A DNA stretch of 64,000 bases from Shewanella acanthi (GTDB taxonomy: Bacteria > Pseudomonadota > Gammaproteobacteria > Enterobacterales > Shewanellaceae). How positions within the stretch are numbered: position 1 is the stretch's first letter; every line of letters begins with the position of its first letter. Below are positions 20,785 to 28,760 of this stretch, in pieces. The notes under the pieces are model-generated. The model saw nothing but the letters and a program-made list of their open reading frames with translations. It was not told where the DNA came from and ran no database searches. The stretch lies in assembly GCF_019457475.1 (NCBI RefSeq), contig NZ_CP080413.1:620001-684000 (forward strand). The letters run 5' to 3'. The position numbers and the translations under genes were made by a program.

Positions 20785-22980
20785 ATGAAACTAGTAAAAC
20801 GTCGTAATAGCCGCATAAAACTGGGTTCCCAAGTTTTAGGTTCACTTTCCCTAGGAATGGCTGTCTATGCGATGCCCTCAATGGCGACGGAAGAACAGGC
20901 CTCAGTAGCCGATAAAAAACTCGAACATATTGAAGTGAATGGTGAGTACTTGGGCTATAACAGCCGAAAAATACAGTCCGGTAAATTTACTGAAGATCTG
21001 CTCAATACTGCGAAAACCGTTAGCGTCATCAATCAAGACCTAATGAAGGACATGGGCGCTCAAAGCTTTACCGATGCCCTGCGTGCAACGCCGGGGGTCA
21101 CACTTGGTACGGGTGAAGGCGGGAATCCCTATGGCGATAGACCCTTTATCCGTGGTTACGATGCGCAATCATCAACCTTTATCAATGGTATGCGTAACGT
21201 GGGCTCACAGAGCCGCGAAACCTTTAACATCGAACAGATTGAAGTGCTTAAGGGCCCAAGTTCGGTTTATAACGGTCGTGGCGCGGTAGGCGGTAGTATC
21301 AATATCGTGACCAAAAAAGCCCAGGCAAACGATTTTATTAATGCCGATGTCGCAATTGGTACCGATTCACTTAAACGTGCGAGTTTAGATGTTAACCATG
21401 TGATTGGTGATGAAGCGGCGGTTCGTGTCAATATGATGGCCCACGATTCAGATACTCCTGGTCGTGATGCAGTGTCTGGTCATCGCTGGGGTGTTGCGCC
21501 TTCGATTGCCTTAGGGTTAACCACACCAACTAAAGTGACTCTCGAATATTATCACTTTGAAAACCATGATATTCCCGACTATGGCATTCCCTATGATCAA
21601 TCAACAGGTGAGCCAGTTGATGTCGACCCAGATAATTTCTATGGCTTATTAGCGCGTGATTTTCGCGATACTATGGATGACACCGCATCTGTACTGATTA
21701 GCCACGATTTTGCCAATGACTTACAGCTGACATCGACTTCAATGTATAGCCGTAATACAAACTACTACATTACCACTAACCCCGACGACACTACGGGTAA
21801 CGTTGCCAATGGTTATGTATGGCGTAACACTAAATCCCGTCACTCGGTGACTAAAACGCTTTCCACTCAATTACAATTGACGGGTGAAGGCACCTTAGCA
21901 GGCTTTACTAACCGCTTTGCCCTTGGTTCTGAATTAAGTAATGAGCGTACTAGCAACGCAGCCTTCACTGTGGATGTCGGTAACGGCCGTAATGCGGGTT
22001 GTAATGACGAATTACTCGCAAGCTACAACTGTACTTTACTCGATAATCCAAATCCAAATGACCCTTGGGAAGGTACAATTACCCTAAGCACAGACCCAAC
22101 GGTAACTGAGACTGACACTCGCTCTATTTATGCTTTTAATACCATTGAGTTAACAAAAGCTTGGATAGTCAACGGCGGTATTCGTTGGGATGATTTCAGC
22201 ACGACATCCGAAAACTCTACCGCTTCCTATGGCAACGATTCGGATTTCTTTAACTATCAGTTGTCGGTACTGTTTAAGCCTACTGACAATGGCAGTATCT
22301 ATGCGGCTTGGGGGACATCTTCAAACCCACCAGGGACATCTAATGGTGATGGTGCTGAAAATATAGGCGTAGCCAACTCGGACTTAAAGCCAGAGGATAC
22401 CGAAAGCTATGAGTTAGGCACTAAGTGGGACTTTATCTCGGGACGTCTATCCCTAAACGGTTCGGTCTTTAGAATCGAAAAAGACAACGCCCGCGTCGCG
22501 GTTGAAGGTGGCCGTAATGCGCCACAGGAAAACGTCGGTAAGCAATTAGTACAAGGTTTTGAAATCGGCTTCTCTGGTGACCTTACCGATGATTGGCACG
22601 GTTTTGGTGGTTACACTTATTTAGATGCAACACTCGAAAGCAATGGCTATAACGTCGCCTATGATGGTAACCGTTTCCCGAATACGGCTAAAAATAGTGT
22701 GAGCATATTTACTACCTATGATGTGACTGACGCAATCAATGTGGGCATGGGTGCTTACTATATGAGTCGAGTGTATGGTAATACCGCTAATACGCTATCG
22801 ATCCCATCCTACTGGCGCTATGACCTGTCTTCATCCTACAAGATGAATGACTCATTTACATTCCGCTTGAACGTGCAAAATCTACTGGATGAGCGTTATT
22901 ACGATAAAGCCTATTCCAACCATTTTGCCAACATGGCACCTGGACGTTTGGTAATGTTAAGTGCCGATATGCGCTTCTAA
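20785..22980 (+). CDS. TonB-dependent siderophore receptor (PiuA/Fiu-like)
   Basis: This 731-aa outer-membrane receptor takes up ferric siderophores using TonB energy. After a signal peptide ending near YAMPSMATEE come the plug (KTVSVINQDLMKDMGAQSF, RGYDAQSSTFINGMRN, EQIEVLKGPSSVYNGRGAVG) and a 22-strand-type barrel ending ...GRLVMLSADMRF, with NLLDERYYDKAYS near the C-terminus. AGGA abuts the ATG at 20776 but lies 9 nt before the ATG at 20785, so the latter is preferred. Fur control and the downstream PiuC-like gene support an iron-uptake role. Confidence 0.92.
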   Translation: MKLVKRRNSRIKLGSQVLGSLSLGMAVYAMPSMATEEQASVADKKLEHIEVNGEYLGYNSRKIQSGKFTEDLLNTAKTVSVINQDLMKDMGAQSFTDALRATPGVTLGTGEGGNPYGDRPFIRGYDAQSSTFINGMRNVGSQSRETFNIEQIEVLKGPSSVYNGRGAVGGSINIVTKKAQANDFINADVAIGTDSLKRASLDVNHVIGDEAAVRVNMMAHDSDTPGRDAVSGHRWGVAPSIALGLTTPTKVTLEYYHFENHDIPDYGIPYDQSTGEPVDVDPDNFYGLLARDFRDTMDDTASVLISHDFANDLQLTSTSMYSRNTNYYITTNPDDTTGNVANGYVWRNTKSRHSVTKTLSTQLQLTGEGTLAGFTNRFALGSELSNERTSNAAFTVDVGNGRNAGCNDELLASYNCTLLDNPNPNDPWEGTITLSTDPTVTETDTRSIYAFNTIELTKAWIVNGGIRWDDFSTTSENSTASYGNDSDFFNYQLSVLFKPTDNGSIYAAWGTSSNPPGTSNGDGAENIGVANSDLKPEDTESYELGTKWDFISGRLSLNGSVFRIEKDNARVAVEGGRNAPQENVGKQLVQGFEIGFSGDLTDDWHGFGGYTYLDATLESNGYNVAYDGNRFPNTAKNSVSIFTTYDVTDAINVGMGAYYMSRVYGNTANTLSIPSYWRYDLSSSYKMNDSFTFRLNVQNLLDERYYDKAYSNHFANMAPGRLVMLSADMRF

Positions 22981-23004
22981 ACTAAATCCATAACTCAATC
23001 TAAT

Positions 23005-23041
23005 GGCAGCACTAATGAATTTAGTGCTGCCTTTTGTGTTT
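23005..23041 (+). terminator. Terminator-like hairpin after the receptor gene
   Basis: GGCAGCACTAA pairs with TTTAGTGCTGCC around a short loop and is followed by TTTTGTGTTT. It may attenuate transcription into the downstream hydroxylase gene, which starts 28 nt later. Confidence 0.8.
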
Positions 23042-23068
23042 CAAATGCTTCCCCATTAGGACTGTAAG

Positions 23069-23743
23069 ATGCTGATTGAAATTCCAAATGTATTTTCCAA
23101 GCAAGAGGTGACTCAACTACGCTCGCAGCTAGATGAGCGTAACTGGATTGACGGCAATCAAACCTCCGGGGTGATGGCGAGTACCCGTAAGCGTAACCAA
23201 CAGTTGGATAAGGGAGATCCCGTCGCGATAGCCATCGGCGAGTTAATCATGGAGCGACTCTTAGCCCATCCGCTGTTTGTGTCAGCAGCGTTGCCATTAC
23301 AATTCTATCCGCCGCTATTTAACCGTTATCAAGGCGGAGAAACCTTTGGCTATCACATCGATAATGCGATTCGCTCAACGAGTGATGGCCTAGTGCGTAC
23401 CGATCTTTCTGCCACGCTGTTTTTAAGTGACCCAGAAAGTTACGACGGTGGCGAGCTGGTGATTCAAGACACCTACGGCCAGCAGAGCGTGAAATTATCG
23501 GCAGGCTCGCTAGTACTTTATCCATCGACTAGCTTGCATCAAGTGACGCCCGTGACGTCGGGTGAGCGCACATCGGCCTTTATGTGGCTACAGAGCATGA
23601 TCCGCGATGAAGGTCAGCGCCGCATTTTGTTCCAGCTCGACCAATCAATTCAGACCTTAACCGCTGAAAGAGCGCCGGAGCAGGAGATATTTAATCTTAC
23701 GGGGATTTACCACAACCTACTGCGCCGCTGGAGTGAGCTTTAA
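23069..23743 (+). CDS. PKHD-type Fe(II)/2-oxoglutarate hydroxylase (PiuC-like)
   Basis: This 224-aa protein is of the family YbiX/PiuC, usual length 224-226. It has the double-stranded beta-helix iron ligands HxD in GYHIDNAIR and a distal His in TSLHQVTPV, followed by [13 protein letters not shown], whose Arg binds 2-oxoglutarate. These enzymes are typically encoded beside TonB siderophore receptors and are thought to process the imported siderophore, but the substrate is not established. Here it follows the Fur-regulated receptor by about 90 nt. Confidence 0.93.
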   Translation: MLIEIPNVFSKQEVTQLRSQLDERNWIDGNQTSGVMASTRKRNQQLDKGDPVAIAIGELIMERLLAHPLFVSAALPLQFYPPLFNRYQGGETFGYHIDNAIRSTSDGLVRTDLSATLFLSDPESYDGGELVIQDTYGQQSVKLSAGSLVLYPSTSLHQVTPVTSGERTSAFMWLQSMIRDEGQRRILFQLDQSIQTLTAERAPEQEIFNLTGIYHNLLRRWSEL

Positions 23744-23860
23744 TTCTCATTTAATAAGGCTTCGCAGTACATTTGAGTTTCGGGTAATAGCCACTGGCGT
23801 CTAAGCTCCCCAAAATAGGTGATTTAGGTTATACTGCCGCCAGCCTTGTGGGCACTCTCT

Positions 23861-23918
23861 GCGTTAAAACGGAAAAACAGCAAACACTAGCTCGTTTGCT
23901 GTTTTTCCGTTTTAACGC
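23861..23918. repeat. Perfect 25-bp inverted repeat with 8-nt loop
   Basis: The arms 23861-23885 and 23894-23918 are exact reverse complements of each other (they begin GCGTTAAAACGG), separated by ACTAGCTC. A -10-like TATACT at 23830-23835 lies just upstream, so the hairpin would be at the 5' end of a transcript reading rightward. No T-run follows, so it is not a standard terminator. The 480-bp gap 23744-24223 otherwise holds only a possible promoter for the next gene (TATGAT at 24193-24198). Confidence 0.9.
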
Positions 23919-24223
23919 TTAGGGTGTTTGTATTCGATAAGTGAGTAACTAAGCTTTCTACACCCACTAAACGGTTGCGCCATTGATCTATTCCCTTAAG
24001 CAGAGTTGATATTAACGTGTTGAAAAATAATCCTAATGATGGCCTAGCGCTCGACCGCACCTTTTCCATTGCACCTATGCTTGATTGGTGTGATTTTAAT
24101 TTAAATTATTGATTTATATAAACTGTGTAAAGTTGTGGTTCCCTATTGGATCCCCGATTTTAAAAAGTTGTTTCATGGTTCCCCGCTGATGATATGATGG
24201 TTTAATCAACTCGGAGGTGTTCT

Positions 24224-24709
24224 ATGGATGGAAAATCTTTTGCTGTACTGGCTGCCCTGTTTATAACAATCGCAGCGACAATCCTTTCTTTTTCGGTGAA
24301 TGCCGAAGTCTACAAATGTGCCGATGGTAAATACCAGGCAGACCCCTGTGATGAATCCAGTAAACCCGTTGACTTAAGTGGCGTGGGTAGCGTTGTCAAA
24401 AATACCGATAGTGTTCAAGCGCAGCCTGTGGATTCTAGCAAACAGGAGATCCGAACCTATGTCGATAATCAACGTATCAGCCGAGAAATCGCTAAGCTTG
24501 AAAATGACCGCAAGCGGGTGGTGGAAAGACGGGACCAGCGGATGCGGGATCTGCAGAACGGCAGGCGATATGCCAATAACAATTTAGCCGGTGCGACTTG
24601 GCAGCAAAGCTTGGCACAGGAAATGTCGGCGGTGGCGCAGCAAGCCGAGACGCAAGTGACCTCGATTGATAGGCAGATTGAGCAGCTGCGAAGTGCTATA
24701 AAAAATTAA
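24224..24709 (+). CDS. DUF4124-domain secreted protein
   Basis: This 161-aa protein has a signal sequence (FAVLAALFITIAATILSFSVNAE) followed by the DUF4124 core VYKCADGKYQADPCDESSKP with two cysteines. A Lys/Arg/Glu-rich coiled-coil-like region follows (about residues 80-161, for example ISREIAKLENDRKRVVERRD). The RBS is GGAGG, 8 nt before the ATG. DUF4124 proteins are common, periplasmic and of unknown function. It is the last gene that looks chromosomal before the prophage. Confidence 0.8.
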   Translation: MDGKSFAVLAALFITIAATILSFSVNAEVYKCADGKYQADPCDESSKPVDLSGVGSVVKNTDSVQAQPVDSSKQEIRTYVDNQRISREIAKLENDRKRVVERRDQRMRDLQNGRRYANNNLAGATWQQSLAQEMSAVAQQAETQVTSIDRQIEQLRSAIKN

Positions 24710-24726
24710 AGTCTACGGATGGTAAA

Positions 24727-24758
24727 ACAAAGGCACCATGATGGTGCCTTTTGTGTTT
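24727..24758. terminator. Bidirectional terminator at the chromosome-prophage boundary
   Basis: AAAGGCACC pairs with GGTGCCTTT around a short loop. It can stop the DUF4124 gene (right side TTTTGTG) and the leftward phage operon (left side TTTGTTTT on the minus strand), whose last gene ends at 24765. The left prophage end is probably near here, but no attachment core can be named without the right end. Confidence 0.8.
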
Positions 24759-24764
24759 CTGGGG

Positions 24765-25028
24765 TTAGGCGACTTGTCGGCATGGCTTAAACAGCTTGTT
24801 GGCTTTGAGGTACAGCGCGGCTTCTTTGCTTTCTATCTTGTCGAGATAACCTTCGCTGCGCTCGGCTAGGTTGGGGTTGCGCTTGGAGAGTTTGATCGCT
24901 TCGGCGCGAGGGCGGGCGATACCCGCTTTGCGCACAGTGCTGCGAACCTTCCAAATGGTTTCGCCTGTTTCGGCGGCCACTTCTTCAATGCTCAGGCCGT
25001 CTTTATATAGCTGCTCTATGCTACTCAT
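24765..25028 (-). CDS. Small HTH-like phage protein
   Basis: This is an 87-aa protein with a probable helix-turn-helix near the N-terminus: IEQLYKDGLSIEEVAAETGETIWKVRSTVRKAGI. The remainder is basic and helical. It is the last gene of the leftward operon, with AAGGAG 7 nt upstream. It may bind DNA; no further role can be given. Confidence 0.65.
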   Translation of the reverse strand: MSSIEQLYKDGLSIEEVAAETGETIWKVRSTVRKAGIARPRAEAIKLSKRNPNLAERSEGYLDKIESKEAALYLKANKLFKPCRQVA

Positions 25029-25037
25029 GGACGCTCC

Positions 25038-25217
25038 TTAGGCTAAGCCTTGTGCCTTTAATCTGGCGATTACCGATGCCTCACGGCCTGCCACAGTGGA
25101 AAGGTCGAAGCGGGGGCGTTGGCTGAGTTCGGCAACCTGCTGCTCGAGCTCGGCCACTCTGGATTTAAGCTGATTGTTTTCGGTGATCAGCTGGTTGATG
25201 CGGTCGTTTAGGCTCAT
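25038..25217 (-). CDS. Small coiled-coil phage protein
   Basis: This 59-aa gene starts ATGA-overlapped with the stop of the upstream gene and runs to a TAA at 25038-25040. Residues 1-33 (from MSLNDRINQLITENNQLK) form a leucine-zipper-like heptad pattern, followed by RPRFDLSTVAGREASVI. Tight coupling on both sides supports it as real. Function unknown. Confidence 0.65.
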   Translation of the reverse strand: MSLNDRINQLITENNQLKSRVAELEQQVAELSQRPRFDLSTVAGREASVIARLKAQGLA

Positions 25218-25798
25218 GCTGCACCTGCCTTACTTTCATTCATCAAATAGTTCATGTGCATTTCGACCAGCTCCGCCGCTTCGCTCATGACTTGTGCTGC
25301 GTAAACGTACTCATTTTCCGCGGCGCTCTCTGAGGCACCAACGAGAACGGTAAGAATCTCATCAATTAATGATTGGTTTAGCGCGTTAATCGCATCAACC
25401 AGTAGTGCAGGGGACTCATTGCGCTGATGCAACATCATGGCGAAGTTGGCAATGTCCTCGAATGTGCCTGCGTTACCCTTGTTTAAGTGTTCAATTAAAG
25501 CTGTGGCTAACTGAGCGCCAGTGCATAGTGAAGTATCATTCCAACCGTTACGACCCTTTGCTCTGGCCTCTGCCATCTTTAACTTTAATGCCGTGGCGAA
25601 GTTATCAATACCAACATCATCAACATGATTAGAGTGTTCAAGTTCAAAGGCTTGGGTTAAGTCTTTTATTCTTTGGGTGGCGGTTATCAGCTTCTGCTTA
25701 ACTTCGTTAAGTTCAGTTGCTGGTACATAAACCCCAAGGCCTTCAACATGAATTTTAGTGGAGCCTCTACCGTCTAAAAATACTCTACGCTTAGTCAT
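25214..25798 (-). CDS. Hypothetical phage protein (194 aa)
   Basis: This protein is mostly helical after a short beta-like N-terminus (MTKRRVFLDGRGSTKIHVEG), with a coiled segment LNEVKQKLITATQRIKDLTQ. I do not recognise the family. It is embedded in the leftward operon: its ATG overlaps the upstream stop (TAATG) and its stop overlaps the next start (ATGA). It ends in SKAGAA, a variant of the recurrent junction described in the findings. Confidence 0.6.
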   Translation of the reverse strand: MTKRRVFLDGRGSTKIHVEGLGVYVPATELNEVKQKLITATQRIKDLTQAFELEHSNHVDDVGIDNFATALKLKMAEARAKGRNGWNDTSLCTGAQLATALIEHLNKGNAGTFEDIANFAMMLHQRNESPALLVDAINALNQSLIDEILTVLVGASESAAENEYVYAAQVMSEAAELVEMHMNYLMNESKAGAA

Positions 25799-25995
25799 TA
25801 CTCACCATCCTGTTCTGTTGGTAATGGTTTGAACTCAACTTCATTGATTCGCTTTACTGGCATACTTCCGGTGTAAAAATTGTGGAGCCAGATACGTCCA
25901 TCGTATTTGGCAATCACTTTACACATGCACCACTTGATCCCACCGAGTTCTTTGTAGGTACATATCGCGCCAGGTGTCGGAACAAAACCTTGCAT
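25798..25995 (-). CDS. Small hypothetical phage protein (65 aa)
   Basis: The protein reads as a compact beta-rich domain (GAICTYKELGGIKWCMCKVI, YDGRIWLHNFYTG). It is not recognised. It sits in the operon with its start abutting the upstream stop. Role unknown. Confidence 0.6.
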   Translation of the reverse strand: MQGFVPTPGAICTYKELGGIKWCMCKVIAKYDGRIWLHNFYTGSMPVKRINEVEFKPLPTEQDGE

Positions 25996-26252
25996 TATCT
26001 ACCTTCCTTAACCAGTTGCTCGGCGAGTGTTTTCATAAAGTGTTGGCAGCTGCCTGCCTCGGTTTTGGGTAACAAGTACCATTGGCGCAGGGCGTCACGG
26101 ATTACCTTTGAGGGTTTATCGCGGCGCGGTTTGCGTGATTGCTTCATTTGCTGGGCTAACTGCTTTTCGTAGTGGTCCAGATCGCAGTCGGCGCACTTGC
26201 CTTTTTGTTTGCCGTGTTGGCAGTCGTTGTCGTTTGCGAGTGATTGGATCAT
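25995..26252 (-). CDS. Small phage protein with N-terminal Cys/His cluster
   Basis: At 85 aa, residues 11-24 (CQHGKQKGKCADCD) hold three Cys and a His that could bind zinc, followed by a basic region (MKQSRKPRRDKPSK) and a helix ending in EQLVKEGR. The RBS is the GGAGG of the recurrent junction. Function unknown; nucleic-acid binding is plausible. Confidence 0.6.
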   Translation of the reverse strand: MIQSLANDNDCQHGKQKGKCADCDLDHYEKQLAQQMKQSRKPRRDKPSKVIRDALRQWYLLPKTEAGSCQHFMKTLAEQLVKEGR

Positions 26253-26515
26253 GCTGCCTCCGTGTTGATTGGTTTTTTAAATAGGGCTAACGCCCAAAGG
26301 ACTTGCTTTGAAGTGGCTCGGCCTTTTATGGCGCTAACCTTCACCTTGCGGTTTGGGAGTGGGGTGCAATCACATTGGTACTTACCCGCATGGCGAATAT
26401 TGAACAGCTTGCCGCTGGCCTCCACCGCCGATATGCCGAGCTCGTTGGCGAGCATGCCTGCAGTGTAATACTTACCTGTTGCCAGCATGTGTTCTGCTGC
26501 TTGGTCGGTTCTCAT
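26249..26515 (-). CDS. Winged-helix-like phage protein (88 aa)
   Basis: The N-terminal half (AEHMLATGKYYTAGMLANELGISAVEASGKLFNI) has a helix-turn-helix pattern, and a short wing-like KYQCDCTPLPNRKVKV follows. It ends NTEAA with the stop overlapping the next start. It is probably a small DNA-binding regulator; the target is unknown. Confidence 0.6.
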   Translation of the reverse strand: MRTDQAAEHMLATGKYYTAGMLANELGISAVEASGKLFNIRHAGKYQCDCTPLPNRKVKVSAIKGRATSKQVLWALALFKKPINTEAA

Positions 26516-26892
26516 GCCAGATCCTCCAAATCCAAACCGAGTTCGCGGGCGAGTTTAATATCCTCGATGCGGCGACGAACCTGCACGCGCTCATCATCCA
26601 CATCGACTCGAAGCACAGGGGATGGCGCACGTTCGCTATGGTCCACAAAGCTGGCGAGCGCTAGGCTAAATTTGCGGGTAGTGGTTTTGGTTTCGCCTGC
26701 CTGTGTTTCAACGGCTTTGGTTTCTGGCTGCGTAGGCGCAGGCGCTGATTCGGTCGGTTTCGCTTTAACCTTTACCGCTCGGGGCTTTCTGGCCTTGGGC
26801 TGGTACTTGGCCTTTTTGCCCTCAAGCACTTTGGCGCGGTTCTTTTGGTACCACTCGCGGTAGGCGATTTGCTTTTCGGTTAGTTCGATCAT
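26512..26892 (-). CDS. Hypothetical basic phage protein (126 aa)
   Basis: The N-terminus carries an HNH-like-spacer helix (IELTEKQIAYREWYQKNRAKV) followed by a Lys/Pro/Ala-rich linker (about residues 30-75) and an acidic helical end (RRRIEDIKLARELGLDLEDLA). I do not recognise a family. The start is preceded by AAGGAGGCAGC, shared with the end of the upstream gene. Confidence 0.55.
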   Translation of the reverse strand: MIELTEKQIAYREWYQKNRAKVLEGKKAKYQPKARKPRAVKVKAKPTESAPAPTQPETKAVETQAGETKTTTRKFSLALASFVDHSERAPSPVLRVDVDDERVQVRRRIEDIKLARELGLDLEDLA

Positions 26893-27098
26893 GCTGCCTC
26901 CTTAATGGCTTTTTCAGCTTTCTTTTTGATGGTCAACGCCGTTTTATGCAGCGTTTTTTTATTGCTGGCTATTGCCGTGGCGTCGATGATTTGGTTTGCC
27001 AGCGCGAGCGCTAGTTTAGGATCGCGCATCAGTAAACATTGCAGTGACAACTTGGCATCTTCTGCGCTGGTGTTGAGGTATGACTGAAGGTTATACAT
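26889..27098 (-). CDS. Small helical phage protein (69 aa)
   Basis: The ATG at 27098 follows an AAGGTG by 6 nt and overlaps the HNH gene end by 8 nt; a GTG at 27107 is an alternative. The protein is mainly helical (KLSLQCLLMRDPKLALALAN) with a Lys-rich C-terminus ending AIKEAA. Function unknown. Confidence 0.55.
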   Translation of the reverse strand: MYNLQSYLNTSAEDAKLSLQCLLMRDPKLALALANQIIDATAIASNKKTLHKTALTIKKKAEKAIKEAA

Positions 27099-27885
27099 GG
27101 CAGTCACCTTTGCGTTTTGTTGCGGCCATTTTTATCCTGGCTAATAGCAACACGGTTTCTTTGGCATCTGGGTTAGCGCGGCCTAAGCCCATTTTGTTTA
27201 CGACAGCATGCTCGCCGGTGGTGACTAACATTAAGTTGCTAATGTCACAGTTGGTACGGTCGTTATCGATGAACCAAATTTTGTGATCTGCAGGTACGCT
27301 GCCGTGGTGTTTCTCCCATTCAATAATGTGCTTTAAGCGCCATGTTCTTGGTTCTGCTGTTTTCACTAGCACAAAGCCATCTTTGTTATCGATGCGCTCG
27401 GAACCAACAGGCTTATGGTTGTGCGGATTATTGCCCTTTTTGAATCTGGTGGCGGCTGAGTTACCGCCAGCTTGATAGCCCTTCATGCCAGCGTTCCATG
27501 ACTTTTGTCCTGCATGGAATCTACCTGTGCGGCCTGATTTCATACCGTGGTTACGGGTGAGTGCGCGGATCTGATTAACGGTTTTTTCGGTGGCAAATTT
27601 CTCGTTAAAGGCCACGGTTAGTTGTTCGATCGTGAGCAGGGTATATTGCTTTTTTACCCAGTCGAATTGCGTTTGCGTCACACTTCTTAGGTTGCCTTTA
27701 GTGAGTTCGCCTTTCTTGCGCCCGCAGGTAATACCGTAATTAGAAAAGGCGGCTTTAAGTTGCGATTCGGATTTGTCTAAACCGAAGGCTCGATTAAAGA
27801 GCGCCGCGGTATCAGCCAGTGACTTTTTGGCGTAGGTATCGCGCAAAAAGTTGAGCATTTCGGTGGTGTATTTAAATCTAGGCAT
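27091..27885 (-). CDS. HNH endonuclease-type phage protein with HTH repeats
   Basis: This 264-aa protein has two or three short HTH-like repeats in the N-terminal half (LRDTYAKKSLADTAALFNRAF, KKQYTLLTIEQLTVAFNEKF), then a linker. The C-terminal HNH nuclease domain has VLVKTAEPRTWRLKHIIEWEKHHG, PADHKIWFIDNDRTN and CDISNLMLVT, giving conserved His, Asp and Asn. Stand-alone phage HNH proteins of this layout are often homing-type endonucleases; here it fits inside the operon with 8-nt overlaps on both sides, so it may also be a regular operon member. Confidence 0.8.
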   Translation of the reverse strand: MPRFKYTTEMLNFLRDTYAKKSLADTAALFNRAFGLDKSESQLKAAFSNYGITCGRKKGELTKGNLRSVTQTQFDWVKKQYTLLTIEQLTVAFNEKFATEKTVNQIRALTRNHGMKSGRTGRFHAGQKSWNAGMKGYQAGGNSAATRFKKGNNPHNHKPVGSERIDNKDGFVLVKTAEPRTWRLKHIIEWEKHHGSVPADHKIWFIDNDRTNCDISNLMLVTTGEHAVVNKMGLGRANPDAKETVLLLARIKMAATKRKGDCHV

Positions 27886-28114
27886 TTTTCACCTCGAGCA
27901 TTTCTGGCAGCTTACGTCCTACACCCATTTCATTAGCGGCCAATTGGGCATCAAGTGCTAACCTTGCGTTTGACACAATTTGCGATGAGACAGCAGTGAC
28001 AGATTTGGCACGGCTGATTTCATCTTGCAGCGCCTCACCCTTCAAAGTTTCATCAGATAGTCTTTCAAGCTGAGCGAATAAGTGGTTATTCAAATCAATC
28101 AGTTTGTTTTTCAT
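27878..28114 (-). CDS. Small hypothetical phage protein (78 aa)
   Basis: The protein is helical (KNKLIDLNNHLFAQLERLSDE, ISRAKSVTAVSSQIVSNARL), resembling small phage proteins of unknown function next to methyltransferases. The start ATG overlaps the methyltransferase stop (ATGA) with an AAAGGCAGC RBS, and its end overlaps the HNH start by 8 nt. Confidence 0.6.
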   Translation of the reverse strand: MKNKLIDLNNHLFAQLERLSDETLKGEALQDEISRAKSVTAVSSQIVSNARLALDAQLAANEMGVGRKLPEMLEVKNA

Positions 28115-28749
28115 GCTGCCTTTCCTTCCAATTGAATGGGTTTCAGTGGGATATCAATTGACCCCTTCACCTCGTTGCCGAAAACATCCCAACCTTTGGT
28201 TTTAGTTCTGGCGAACATTTCAAGACGGGGAACGTCACCCATAAGCTCGACGCATTTCTCGCGAAACTCATCGGGCTTTTGGCTATGGCGAATGTTTTGA
28301 TAGGCGCCCACGTAGCAGAGGTGTGCCAGCACTTCATCTAGGCTTTCGGGATCGTAGTTACCGACTGCGCGTACGCTGCGGCAAGCTGGGGTTGGTTTGC
28401 CTTTGATGGCGATGATGGCCGACTCGCTGCCTGCTCGGGTCCAAAATCCCATGCCAAAAAAAGGGTTGTCCTTTACGGTTAACTTGTTCCAGACAAAGCC
28501 ATTCATGTTTTTGAGGGTGAAGCCCCAGCTGTTGACGAGGTCGATGGCGTCTTGTGGCATGGCGCCCACGTACCACATCACCAACAGGCAATTGTCATCG
28601 GCAACGCTGTTTACATCGAGGCGCTTTAAGTCCTCGGTACTGGTGACTGTGTATTTTGCTTGGGCGCTCGACTTCATTGATCCGCCCGTATTGGGGTTGC
28701 TAAATGCCCATGGTGGATCCGCGTAGATGATTTGGTATTTGTTCTTCAT
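28111..28749 (-). CDS. MT-A70 family DNA adenine N6-methyltransferase
   Basis: This is a 212-aa protein with the catalytic motif IIYADPPWAF (DPPW) at residues 6-15, as in MT-A70-like phage enzymes that methylate adenine N6. LLVMWYVGAMPQDAID, GFVWNKL, GFWTRAGSESAIIAIKG and RHSQKPDEFREKCVELMG are family-typical. I chose the ATG at 28749 (MKNKYQIIYADPPW) because AAGGA lies 8 nt upstream. Phage MT-A70 enzymes are usually taken to protect DNA from host restriction; the recognition site is unknown. It is directly downstream of the PP-loop gene. Confidence 0.9.
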   Translation of the reverse strand: MKNKYQIIYADPPWAFSNPNTGGSMKSSAQAKYTVTSTEDLKRLDVNSVADDNCLLVMWYVGAMPQDAIDLVNSWGFTLKNMNGFVWNKLTVKDNPFFGMGFWTRAGSESAIIAIKGKPTPACRSVRAVGNYDPESLDEVLAHLCYVGAYQNIRHSQKPDEFREKCVELMGDVPRLEMFARTKTKGWDVFGNEVKGSIDIPLKPIQLEGKAA

Positions 28750-28760
28750 TTCAATCATCC

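Noticed and set aside
23887..24069. Minus-strand 60-aa frame next to the inverted repeat
   Set aside because: Its 3' part is one arm of the repeat, there is no RBS, and nothing resembles a protein family.
24224..24709. DUF4124 gene as part of the prophage
   Set aside because: It is oriented away from the phage operon, separated by a bidirectional terminator and has chromosomal-type features; the left phage edge was placed after it, though this is not proven.
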